Positions 13,801-25,100 of a DNA stretch of 64,000 nt are shown one piece after another; position 1 is the stretch's first letter; each line of letters opens with the position of its first letter. The position numbers and the translations under genes were made by a program. This DNA comes from Trichoplax adhaerens (taxonomy: Eukaryota > Placozoa > Uniplacotomia > Trichoplacea > Trichoplacidae). A model generated the notes under the pieces. The model made no database searches, was not told the origin of the DNA, and saw only the letters and a program-made list of their open reading frames with translations. The stretch spans positions 6,535,751 to 6,599,750 of the forward strand of contig NW_002060945.1 of the NCBI RefSeq assembly GCF_000150275.1, given 5' to 3'.

Positions 13801-16415
13801 TTGTTCAAAGCAATAAATTTGAACTGGCAATTATCCTTGTCATCGTTGCTAATACTGCAGCTATGATGGTAGTCCATTTCGATCAATCTCAAGAAGTTAC
13901 GAGAGTACTTGATATCCTTTTTTTACATCAAAATCTTATAATGAAATCTTAGTATAAGTCTTTGGATTTATATTAAGTTGCTATGACTACTTCATGAGGA
14001 CAGATTGACTATGACCCAATATATAATGGATGCTTGGTATGAACGATCCTATTTTACTTTAGCTGTTAATATGGCTTAATAACTATAGTAAATGTATCTT
14101 ACAAGCAGTGAGAATAATGATAGAAATACTGCCATTAAATCTTCTCTTACTCTATCCTATTTAAGTAATTTCATTTTTAAGCCTGCAAAATTTAGAAAGA
14201 ATTATTGTAAAATATATTTTTTAATATATCATTACCGATTCTGGATAAAAATTGCTCTACTCAGTGTTTTTAATATTAAAATAGTATTAGGAACAACATC
14301 AAATAATTTATTATTTTGCCGATTACAAAATTGTTTAGATATAGATGTGAGATATGGCAAGATTAAATGCAGTCTTTACGACACATTCCTACTACAGCAT
14401 ATAAGTCCAATTCTTAAGAGGTCACTGTAGATTTTAAGTACATCATCAAGAAATTAATAGGCATTGCTGCACAGCAATACATGTACTTGACATGATCAAC
14501 GTTTAAGCTGTGATTTCATTTTTCTAAAATTTGATCGCTACTATTTCCATGTTCTATTCTAGAACATTCCTTAACTCTACACGCTATTTTTTGCATTGGA
14601 ACCAGCACATACTTTAAATTATATTTTTACAGCCATTTACGTCTTGGAAGCAATTCTGAAAATCATTGCTATGAGACAGCACTATTTCAAAAATTTGTGG
14701 AATCTCTTTGATTTCATTATTGTATTGGTAGCTATTATAGGTAAGTTGTTTTTGTATTTAGAAAGATGTATACGATAAACTATAATGCAGTGAATTAGAA
14801 CACTTTTAGGATTGCTAGACTTACTGTATGCAATCGTGAGTAGAAATGTCATCATATCTGATTTCCATGATGATTATTAATTATTTTTCGCCACATATCG
14901 GTATTTATACCATTGTAAACTTGTAATAATTGAATTTAAATGTAAAGAGAAATCTTAAAATTACTGAATCATACTTTCGTATTACAAGTATAATATATCA
15001 GTGTTAGAAATGCTTCCAGTCTGATGATCGCATAATGACAACGACGTAGGCCCTTATGGCAAATCGTAGCAAATCTATTACTAAAATACGAAAGATTGAA
15101 AAGATATAATTAGAAAGATATATCATCCACGAAGGTCTTTATATGCTAAAAATTGTATAGTTTAGTCAAAATTAACATTTAAGAATGAGAATTCCTTAAA
15201 ATTAGCTCGTTGTAATTAGAATAAGTCTTGTAGTATGATATAATTGTACCACGTCTAAATGGCTAAAAATTCAGAGTTTTATGCATGTATACTGTAAAAT
15301 CTTAAAATCTTTTGTGGCCCTACAGAGAGTTTCTATTTCAAGATTTAAAAACAATATAAATATATTAATATGATGTTTCAGGTATTATACTTGACGTTAT
15401 GGACAGCAGCAACGCCAGTATCCCTATCAATCCATCGATGTTGAGGACGTTACGTTTATTTCGAATTGTGCGTATTCTTCGAGTATTGGAATTTGCCAAA
15501 GGCATTCGTAAGCTTTTAACGGCATTCGCTATGTCTATGCCCGCACTTTTTAATGTTGCTTTACTGGTCTTCTTGGTTATGTTTATTTATGCAATTGTGG
15601 GTATGTCATCATTTGCTTATGTCAAGCACCAGACAGCTATAACTAAAAATATGAACTTTGAGACATTTCCTAACGGTCTTTTGCTCTTATTTCGGTTGAG
15701 CACGTCTGCCGGTTGGAATGATGTACTGCATGATTTAATGGTCCAACCGCCTGATTGTAATAACTCAGCGACAGCATTTTCATGGAATGGTGATTGTGGA
15801 AATCCCCCAGTGGCCATCACCTTCTTAATTACCTACATCTTTATTACGACATTTGTCTTAATTAATATGTATGTGGCCATTATATTAAATAATTATCAAG
15901 AGGTCGAAGAAGAAGAAGAAGGATCCGTCATCACAGCCGAAGATATCAATGTATTTTATGAGACTTGGGCCAAATATGATCCTGAAGCTAGTCAATTTAT
16001 CAGCTTTCGCTATTTATCACCCTTAGTCGCCGAATTAAAGCCGCCACTTCGGATTCCGCAGCCCAATAAGTATCCACTGATTGCATTGGATCTAGCATTA
16101 TACGATAGTCGGCTTGTCCATTGTTTAGACGTTTTAGAAGCATTAGTTGAAAGAGTTATTGGTCAACCCAATGCTGATGAAGCTGGCGATGTTGTAGAAG
16201 AGATTAAAAGGCAAATTCAGAAAAAGTTTAGTGAAACTTTCCCTTCCTCAGGAATTCCTAAGCAATATGATAAAAGCAAGAGGTTAAAGCAGTTGGCAGT
16301 ACAAGAAATTAAAGCTGCTGTTATAATTCAAAGAGCGTATCGACATTATCGATTGCGTAAAGCGTGCAAGGAACATTGTCAGCGAATGCGCCGTCAATCG
16401 GTGATCCATCTGTAA
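1805..16415 (+). CDS. Voltage-gated sodium channel alpha subunit, Nav2-type (DEEA pore)
   Basis: This is a pore-forming plasma-membrane channel of four six-helix domains. Exons: 1805-1942, 2440-2567, 2955-3038, 3696-3824, 3918-4009, 4208-4423, 4520-4577, 5301-5445, 5696-5833, 6133-6787, 7201-7442, 7901-8086, 8275-8610, 8952-9806, 10404-10661, 10824-10997, 11284-11391, 11724-11987, 12914-12967, 13134-13262, 13433-13555, 13773-13911, about 14606-14740, and 15382-16415. They total 5820 nt in one frame, about 1939 aa. The pore loops carry D (LITLDNWED), E (LCGEWIEP), E (ATFEGWIQ) and A (STSAGWND), so the filter is DEEA. This matches Nav2/BSC1-like and early Nav channels, not DEKA Nav1 or EEEE Cav. 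S4 helices show R-x-x-R ladders, with five or more basic residues in domains III and IV and only three in domain I. The III-IV linker has [12 protein letters not shown] where vertebrates have IFM. The C-terminus has an EF-hand-like segment and an IQ motif ([15 protein letters not shown]). The I-II (exon 6133-6787) and II-III (exon 8952-9806) linkers are long and polar. The start is uncertain: ATG 1805 is the first in-frame methionine, but an upstream exon is possible. Confidence 0.92.
2568..2954 (+). other. Probable U12-type (minor spliceosome) GT-AG intron in the sodium channel
   Basis: The donor begins GTATCCTGC, matching the U12 consensus RTATCCTTT at the first seven positions and unlike the GTAAGT donors of neighbouring introns. 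TTTCTTGAC at 2936-2944 matches the U12 branch-site consensus TTCCTTRAC with one difference. Its branch adenosine (2943) lies 11 nt from the terminal AG at 2953-2954, within normal U12 spacing. The intron interrupts the codon just before domain I S1 (phase 2). Confidence 0.6.
13912..14605 (+). other. Probable U12-type AT-initiated intron in domain IV S1-S2
   Basis: The coding frame from 13773 stays open to a stop at 13951, with no plausible GT donor where homology ends. At 13912 the sequence ATATCCTTT is a perfect U12 AT-AC donor, leaving phase 1. TTCCTTAAC at 14567-14575 is a perfect U12 branch site. The 3' end is unresolved. The well-spaced AC at 14581-14582 would shift frame. An AC at 14601-14602 or AG at 14604-14605 restores frame into HTLNYIF (domain IV S2), but lies 28-31 nt from the branch A, longer than usual. 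I used the AG. Confidence 0.62.
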
Positions 16416-16636
16416 ATTGGTTATCTATCTTCATCCTGATTTTATGTGTAAATTTTCTCAGAATGGAGGAGAAAGCCAGTGAGGGGTTGATACTACGTTA
16501 CATATACAGTATATAAAACGCCGTGTGACATTTTAAGTAAAATGGAATGAATGACTTTCATAAGAAAAGATAAGTAGGCTACGATAGCATTATACTGCAC
16601 CTTATTACTTGTATGCGTAGATTGACTACAATGATA

Positions 16637-16642
16637 AATAAA
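16637..16642 (+). other. Candidate poly(A) signal of the sodium channel
   Basis: An AATAAA hexamer lies about 220 nt after the channel stop codon, on the same strand and before the gene-poor region. The position suits a 3' UTR end, but there is no transcript evidence. Confidence 0.45.
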
Positions 16643-19323
16643 ACTGACTTGCTGCAATTAAAATTGCACAGAAGCTGTAATGTTTTCACGTAATAATTAA
16701 ATTAACAGTGGATACTTCTGTCTTTGGGGTGGAACTATAATAATTTTCGATTAAGCCATAATTTTTACTACTGTACTCATTTCAGAGTTTACTAAAAGAG
16801 AATTTGCCATAAATTGAATATGATCTTTAATGACAAATTGTATTATGAGAAATTACTATCTAATCCTCTCATCTGGTGTTGTAAAAGTGGCTCAATCCGC
16901 TCTAATATATTCAAATGAAAAGGTCTAATAACATCAAGAGGAGTCATTTCGATCAAGTTTTCTATCAGCATACTGTTCTTTGAATAGTGTACTTGCTAGT
17001 ATTCAATAACTTTGATTATTTCTTTATGCTCTCAATACGATGATCTATTCTAGCTAGCTAGTATTTTATTTAATTACGATATACTTGTAACGATTAATTT
17101 ACATTGGAAATTGATTGCCTGGTAATTACTCAGGCAGTAACTTACATCTAGTAACTACTCTGTCATTGCATTTAAATATATATATATATGATTAACCGAT
17201 GACAAGATCAGAGCTACATCTCCACTCCCAGTTTGGAATATTATAAGGCTTCCCCTGTAAGTAGTTTGATTACCGTATGGGATAACGCAGTTGTTTAAAT
17301 GGAAAATTGAAACAAGTTGATTACTATTTCTGCACCTAAAACGGGTAATCCTGGACATTATAAGCAATTAATGGTTTCGTGTAGTATAATATCATTCGAG
17401 ACATTGATCATCTTGCACTGGATTTGTACGTGTGCGTCATAGCTTAGCATTGTCGTTTTGCCGCTAGTAAATCGATATTAAAGTTTTGAAATAGTAATCT
17501 ACTCTTTACTTGCCGTTAGGTTGATTTATACACGTATACGAGAGTATGACTGCAGTGATGGCAATGTCTTTTACTAACATTCTTATAAAAATAAAGGATA
17601 GCATAGACTTTTAATGTGTCGCGGTAATTTCGGCTAATAATAGTAGTGTAGGAGTATTTTAAAAGCGGATAGGAATATGAAATAGAGCATGACGTGACTT
17701 AGAATAGTCAATTGCGCTTACAGTTGATCAAGTAGTTGTAGCTTATGGCCGAGATGATGAAATCATTCATTGAACATTTGGCAAGGAAAAGAAAAATTAC
17801 ATCACTAGAAGGTGTTACAGTACTTGTTCAGCCGTGCGTATATCAAGTTTTAACTGCTTGATTTTACGATTTTAAGAAAGCTCCTGCTTGGCTACTTGCT
17901 ACAGACTGGAAAGAGCATAGCAGGCTCACCTTCTACGCGTATACAGTACTGATAGATTAATAATCCGCTTGAATACCCTTTAAACTAGACTCAGTGAAAT
18001 CAATTCAAGCCGAATTCGATCGGCGAAGAATTCCATGTTGTAAGATAATAGATTCTATAGAGATTCCGATAATCGCAAGTAAGATGGCGAGACTAAACCT
18101 GTCTGTACTAAGTATTGAGAGAAATAAAGTAATTTTATACAACAATATATCACCATTACAGTAGGCAATGTCTTAGCAATATAGCAGCATATCAAAAGGC
18201 ACATTATAAACTATAAATACACAATAATGGCATTCTGGCATCATTTGATCCGTTCTTGAGTGTATCATTTAGAGACGAAAGCTGTAGTCTTAAGTTAGAA
18301 TGCCAGTTGCAATGAAGGACATTGAAGGCTGATTCCTTCAGGAGGGAGTTTCAGTTTGAGAGCTAGCTGTGCATAGCGTACGTAATCTAAGTTCGCTACT
18401 GTCATATTCAACAATAGCTTTATTTTAACTGAAGTAATAAACTATTTTATCCGCTACATTTGGGAAATAATTTATATATTATTGAATGACTGGTTCAGGG
18501 TAGGGATAGAAATACTTGATACTTTTAAGACTTGACCTGTTAAACACTACCATATCGATAACAATTAATCTCAGTATCTGTTTTGCTTGAATTTACTGTA
18601 GTCATTGAAATTAGATTCAATAATGTTATTCAAGCAAAATTTGATCGATAAAGACTTATAAGACCAGCAATCCTGCCAAGTATTACAATTGTCGATGATT
18701 GCTTGCATATCTTCAGTTATTAAGTACTATACTACCAAGTTTTTCAATGGCTTATCGAGCCATACAATATGCACTCTTGTACACTTTATACGACATGAAA
18801 GACGCTTATATGTAGTATCTTGCTTGAATTGTGCTATTCAGACTAGATTAAAGGATTTTATTGTCAATTCAAGCAGATTCTAATCGATGGAGGTAGAGAC
18901 ATGGACTACTAGAAGAAGACCTGGATTGATCGCTCTTGGACGGGTAGACATTTCGGCCTCACCTCGTTATGACAGTACTTTAGTGTGTAGACGGTCGATT
19001 TTGAATTGATTAATTTTTTTCTAGATTAATCAAGTAATATTAAGTTGAATCTTATTATCTTTTTCTCACATCTACTTGGAGACAGTTATGTAAGATTGTC
19101 GATGTTATATATTTAAATTAGTAACAGTAATTACAGACACAGCAGATCTATACTAAGCAGCCATTTTAGAGCCTTATTTTTGGTAAGGGAAGTCCGTCCA
19201 TCCGAGGAATGGTCGATCTAGGAGCTGAACTCTGTCTTCTTCCGAGTAGTCCATGATAGAAGTAAAAGAAAGAAAGATTTTTCTTTCGACTTCCTATGCC
19301 AACAGTACTGCAAGTTTTATTAT

Positions 19324-19891
19324 TTATGTAATGAGTTCTCCATAGCAATCTGGATGAGCTAATAGATCCATACACGTTATAGTATGGTGCTGCAAATGTA
19401 TTTGTGGTAGCTGCTTATGGTTTTGTACAGTATGGAATACGATTTCAGTGATAGCGTATAGTGCAATGACTGGAATCATGGTCAATCCCATTGTTATTTT
19501 GCAGTGAACGGCCATTGCTTGCCTTCTCTTTCCTTTTAGTAGTTCCTTTATCACTGGTGACTACTTACCTAATTGATACAATACGGAATCAATTGGATGG
19601 CTACTATTGTACAAATGAGTGTCCATCTGTAACTTTACAGTTACTTAAGATGACTAACGTTGTATGTACAGAACCAGGCTCCACATTTCTGCCAATCAGC
19701 AGTTGTTGGTCGTCTCTTGCTCTTAGTAGCAGTTTCTTCCAAAATGGTGTATACCAGCAGGGATAACTCAAAAGAAAAGAGAGGGAATAATGTGGATCAT
19801 TTTTCCGGTGATTCTATTAGACGGCATTAATGAAACCGTATACCATACTGTGCAAAACCAACTTAGCAACATGTTTGCAGCCATGTTGTAG
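19324..19891. pseudogene. Inverted pair of decayed, related coding fragments (possible membrane protein)
   Basis: On the minus strand (19554 to 19324) there is a basic run followed by a hydrophobic stretch MIPVIALYAITEIVFHTVQN. On the plus strand (19790-19891) a related peptide reads IFPVILLDGINETVYHTVQN, again after a basic run (KKRE), and ends in TAG. The nucleotide sequences are diverged inverted copies. A basic loop followed by one hydrophobic helix would suit an intracellular loop plus transmembrane helix, for example of a GPCR, but that identity is speculation. Both flanks contain stops, so intact genes are unlikely. Confidence 0.3.
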
Positions 19892-20588
19892 CTCATTTGG
19901 ACGTGCATCGTAGACAGTATATAGCATACCGCTGCAGACATGCGATACAGTTGAAATGACTAGTAAAATAATCCGTCTCCACATTCTTACTAGGTAAACT
20001 ACCGTTTCCTGTACCTCTCTTCCTTTTTAATTAAGGTTTTAGTTAGTCAACAGCTTCTGAGTATTATCATTTTGAGAAGCTCTAGCAAGAAATCGCTGAA
20101 ACTGTATCTAGTACAAAATTAAGAAGTTATCTTCAGCGGTACGGTAAGTAGTACGAAGTAGTCTCCTTTGAGACGTTTCAATACCACACCTGAGACATTA
20201 TACAGTATATTGTCCAATCGATAGTTTTAGTGCTTGGCTGCAAACAGGTACCAGAAACTATTTCAATAAGTGCTGTTACGATCACTTAAGACATTTAAAC
20301 AAGAGATTGAAGACATCGAGGATAAAATTGAGCTACTTCAATGCCGTCGAGATACGTAGACTGCGATCAGCAGTTACAGTAGATAGTGAAGCCATACTGA
20401 CACTGTTCTGCAATGTGCAAAATCAAATGTCACCCCCTTGGATCGCATTTTCGATCAAGATAGACAGCAATATAGGAGAAAATAGACTCTCCGTGGGGTG
20501 ACAGTATATTTTGCACGCTACCGACCGTGGTATAGAACGTGTTTAGGCTGGTTGGCCATCGGTACTAGTGTACTGTAAAATAAGTGTA

Positions 20589-20608
20589 CATTGTACAACT
20601 GTACAATG
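20589..20608. repeat. 20-bp hairpin palindrome
   Basis: Two perfect 9-base arms (CATTGTACA and TGTACAATG) flank a central AC. The design, 9-bp arms with a 2-nt centre, is the same as the palindrome at 22091-22110 upstream of ATR. The local sequence is rich in TGTAC words. Confidence 0.65.
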
Positions 20609-20873
20609 CATACAGTGCAAATCAGTTGTCATGTCTACAATATCGATTGAAAAGATTATCAAGTTGGAATGATGGACAATTCTTAAAGAAACTAATCAAA
20701 AGGGTGACAAAAAATTTTACAGATCATCGGTGTTCCAACGCGCGTAAAGCATATCGTATTTGACTTGGATTTGCATGGTAAACACCGCAAATTGATCGGT
20801 GGTTATCCTCGCTAACGCTGATTCTAATTACTGAGATCCTATTTCAAGTCTATTAGCATTATTTTGGGTCGAA

Positions 20874-20990
20874 ATGTCAGGACGTCCATCTTCAAGCGGA
20901 ACTCAGTCAAAACTCAAGCAAATCGTCATCGATTTTGCGAACAGGTTGAGACGATATTTGCAATATTTTGATTCTTCCATGCAGTTCATG
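20874..20990 (+). CDS. Candidate first coding exon of ATR
   Basis: An ATG opens MSGRPSSSGTQSKLKQIV followed by DFANRLRRYLQYF. The spacing of K-Q-I, F and N-R-L resembles the N-terminal helix of animal ATR, where a similar R-Q-I...F...D-R-I pattern precedes the region seen at 22165. A donor would have to be one of the weak GT sites after about 20985. No AG acceptor joins it to the 22165 exon, so the link is unproven. Confidence 0.22.
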
Positions 20991-22051
20991 TTTATGTGTC
21001 GCTACCTTGACTTTAGCTCGTTGCTATATGAAATGATTATTTGGAGATTATTTTGATTTTACTGTTGATAGAAGTACAACTATTGCAGTAGTATATTAGC
21101 CACTACAACGTTGATTGCAACACTCTTTTAATCTTCATCATTATTCGCTATCGCGGCATAGTATTGATAGACAGGAAATGCTTAATATGACCATCATGGA
21201 TATTTACAGTATACGATGCTTGATCATGAGGTCAAAGCGGTAGGCTATCAACATGGCCAAACTAGAAAGTAATGCGTAGTCTACTGGGTCGATAGCTCGC
21301 CTTGAAAGTTGTAAACAGTGCAATGCCTACAGGATAGTCAGTACTGTACAGTGTTTAATTTCCTTTAGCTATATTTATAATACTCAAGTTGGAATGGAAT
21401 GCATGATGTTTATTCTTTTTTATGATAATAATCGCTCTCATCATTTCCATACCTTTCATTCAGCTACGTTGTACAAGATAATTGCACTCCTTTTTGATAC
21501 TGTGATTATAGCCGCAAGTTCTTTCCTAGGCGATTTCAATATCCAAAAGGACAGACAATATTACCCAACTTCAGTCTCGTACAATAGGAGTTTAGCGTAC
21601 TATACATAGGTTGTTATATTTCAACATCAATATATTTTTCTTTAAACTACTGTACTATAGCTATTTCTTTATTACGAGCAGTATCTATTTGGTAGTTTGC
21701 TAACGTTCATTAATCGAATCAACAAGAAACAATCCGCTAATTTTCCGAATTAGTATTGCATACAATACAATTGGTACAGTAGTCGGACCACACCGGATTT
21801 GACATGCTATCCAACGAGCTATAATACATCCAGCTACTAATACGATTATTTGATTCAATATGCAGAGTTCAAAATGTCGAACCTGATCAAAGAATCTTGG
21901 AAACACGTAATTTACTCTGCCATTTGGTTAGCAGATACTTATTGAACATTGAAGAAGGTAAATTGTTCAAAAGTATCCATGCAATAGCCATATAGTGATT
22001 CACTTTGGATAGTTTAAATTTCCATGACTTATTTGTAAATTCGGCAATTTT

Positions 22052-22071
22052 TACCTGTATGCATACAGGTA
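22052..22071. repeat. Perfect 20-bp palindrome
   Basis: TACCTGTATGCATACAGGTA is its own reverse complement, centred on ATGCAT. It lies about 95 bp before the first recognisable ATR coding sequence and 19 bp before a second palindrome. Confidence 0.75.
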
Positions 22072-22090
22072 TTTTACTTGTTCCTTATTC

Positions 22091-22110
22091 ATGATACAAT
22101 GTTGTATCAT
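22091..22110. repeat. 20-bp near-palindrome with 2-nt centre
   Basis: ATGATACAA and TTGTATCAT are perfect inverted arms around TG. Together with 22052-22071 it forms a closely spaced pair immediately upstream of ATR, suggestive of a cis-regulatory element or the relic of an inserted element. Confidence 0.7.
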
Positions 22111-22164
22111 ACTGTGACATAACATCGTAATTTTTTACAATTTCTTAATTTCTATTTTAATATC

Positions 22165-25100
22165 GATCTTCTTCTGGCCACATTAATTCCCGAAGTGTCA
22201 ACGCAGTTAGCCAAAAAAACTGGTATTAGTTCACAACCGGAAACATTACTCTCTTTCATGCAACATTTGGTTAGCGACCAACCGGAATGTTTTGTGCCTG
22301 AAACTTTCGAAGCAATCGACGTAACATCAAAAGGTAAATTACTAGTATCGGCAGTGTAATAACCGTAAGTATGTATAACATGCAAAGGGTAACATACGAG
22401 GATAGGTAAGAATTTATAAATAGAAATAGAGTTTATTCTTGATGTCATTAATGGAGCTTACTTCAGTTAATATTTTTTTGAATACCTTTAATAGCTTTCA
22501 TCAAATGGATAACGTGTAAATTAATGCATTTATTGGCTTCATCGGACTGTCAGAAATTGCATTCAACTTCCTCACAGATAATTATCAGTATATTAAAAGT
22601 AAGTAAAGTTGAGCCTATAAATGATAGTATTTCTTATTTCTATCCTTAGATTTATGCAGAATTTGAGGGAATATTTTGCTTAGATAAATACTAATGATGA
22701 CAATTATACTATTATGTTTATGGATAGCTTATAGAATTGAAAGACTTAATTTTCTTTCGAGAAATAATAGAAGAATTTGTCATGATCTTGATGAGTGAGT
22801 AATAGAATTCATAACTACTTATGAAATAGCGATTGTTGTGAATCTATTCATTGTACCTGTGTGCATGAAAGATATACCTTTAATGGCAACTATGTGTGGA
22901 TACCAAATTAGGTTTAAGCAATACCGAATTTACCGGTTTGGATTTACAAAATGCTATAGAAATTAATTGCTTTGTTTTGGAGGACAGTGAGTTAAACTCG
23001 GTAATAAGAGACTTTCTGCTTCACTATAATGTATATTTCTATTATCCTGTATGATATCTAAATATGTACTATATATTCGCATAATTGTATACACTCTTTT
23101 TGACTTGTATAATTGCTGTAATTTTATCTATTTTATTAGATTACCTTTATGAAAACAAGTGGTGACGAAGACTTTTCTCACAAACCTATAAAAATTTCCT
23201 CACCCAACAATTTCTTCTCATTACAATTACATATCACGTAAATCTATATTTTTAAACTGTAACTGTTGCATTCACTTATGATGCATATATGATACGATAC
23301 TCTACTTACTGACATCTAAAAATACAATTTACCTTCCACAGTAAAATGTTGCTGGATGTCTGCGATTGCATATGCCAATTTGTCCTTGATTGCGGCATAG
23401 AGTTATGGCCAATACTAATCTATCAATTAGATACTGGCACTATAGAGATCAAGAATGTTGGTAGAATAAGAAGCTATGACTTTAAGCTTTTTATTTTTCA
23501 TATTTTAAAGTATCTTATATATCTCATTATAGGTTACAGTTCGGCTATGTTCGGCTCTAATTGATAATAATATTATTCCAAAACCAACATTATGTGAATA
23601 TTTTATTAACTGTGTACTGGCATTACTAAATTTTGCATTATATTCCCATGCTAATTCTATTAGGTTTGTATAATTTGTAATCACTTTAGTATTAATTTAC
23701 TAATGGCATCATTTATTGCTTTGCAAAATTTTAGTCTCTGTGTGTTTTTATAAAATATACTAACAATTTGTACCCTACATTTATTTATGCATAAGTTCTG
23801 GATTGGAATTGAGCATTGATTCATGCTTTAATGTTCTGTTACCATACAATACATCGGCTGGTATCGTTCAAGCTACACCTTTGATGGAAGAATTTAAAAT
23901 TTCTAGAGAGTATATCGAACAAATTTTAACGGGTGTTGTTACTTTGCTAAATTTACATCCGAATTTTTGTATTCGGGATCAAAAATCTCTTGCTGTGCCT
24001 GTTTGCCATGCTCTATATAGCATTGGATGTTACGAAGCATTGCAAAGGCGTAAAAATAACCAAACATGCTTAATTGGCTTTACATCTGAGGTGTTAAATT
24101 GGCTAATCTCTCAAATTGGTTCCGACTGTAATCAACAGGTTCAATCAATTACTTTCAATGACTTAAAAGGATATCGTTGTATCATTCACTTTACTTTTTC
24201 AATTTGTATAGCCACTTCTAGGTCCACTAAGCCAATGGTCATGGCTTGAAATATCTTACCAAGATAATTTAAATAAGGTAATTCTAAATTCAATAGTTTC
24301 ATGAGTTAGCATCTGAAATCAATATTCTATCCCGTGTAGATCATAATGCTTTTTGATATCTTGTTTGAATAGCTGCCTCAGACAATTAGCCATGGTTTAG
24401 ATGCGGAAGAGTAAGGCTTCTATCTTTGAAGTATCCTTGTTTTAAATTATTAAAGTATGCTTCTTCAGTTATTTAAGTCTGTATGGTGTTGTACTATATT
24501 TACAGTCAACCGAGTCCAAAGAAAGCAAAACTGGATGATTCTGTTGTTAAAAATATAAACGCATCTTCGACTGGGTAAATAAATAAGCCAAATCCTATTT
24601 ATATTTGAGAGGTTTATATTATAGTTACTTATTGTTATACTATTTGTTGTATAGATGTGCATATCGATGAAATTTGTTAATGATTACCAAAATGCTAAAT
24701 TTTTATTTTTTAGTGACGTCACGGATAATTTAAATTATGATTCTGTAGCTTTTGCAATGATGTCCAAAAGGTATTTTGATCTATGTAGTTTGCTATCAAA
24801 ATCTTTCGAGGGACTCGACGTACTGGAGGTAAAGCATCTTTGTGAATATCGATTGAACCTCTAGATATCCATTTTCATTGATAAATTTTTGATCAGGCAA
24901 TTTTTCGCGTAAATGGTTATTAAATATTTAACCCCTATAGATTGTCCAAACTATGGAAGGCATCCGCATATGTATTGAAACTTTTGCGAGATGTAATATC
25001 ATGGTATTATCATTAAGCCCATCAACTCGTAATACAAGTAGCATCAGTTATGGCTGTGCAAAGGGATCACAATATATGTCGCAAAATTTAAATTCAGATA

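Larger units (their letters stand above)
16643..22051. other. Gene-poor intergenic region
   Basis: No continuous exon chain is visible in over 5 kb on either strand; open frames are short and have no family resemblance. GC is locally higher around 19-20.5 kb. The region holds a pair of inverted, protein-similar fragments (19324-19891), a 20-bp hairpin (20589-20608), scattered GTAC-rich words like those at 41 kb, and one candidate exon at 20874. It looks like decayed duplicated or mobile DNA plus upstream sequence of ATR. Confidence 0.5.

Noticed and set aside
1805-16415. Reading the channel as a voltage-gated calcium channel.
   Set aside because: The pore ring is DEEA rather than EEEE or EEDD, and the III-IV linker carries a Nav-type FMT motif.
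18689-18883. Plus-strand frame in the intergenic region after the sodium channel.
   Set aside because: Short, with composition like translated non-coding DNA, and no neighbouring exons in phase.
20713-20814. Short open stretch reading GVPTRVKHIVFDLDLHG.
   Set aside because: It looks protein-like by eye but has no start, no continuing exons and no family I can name.
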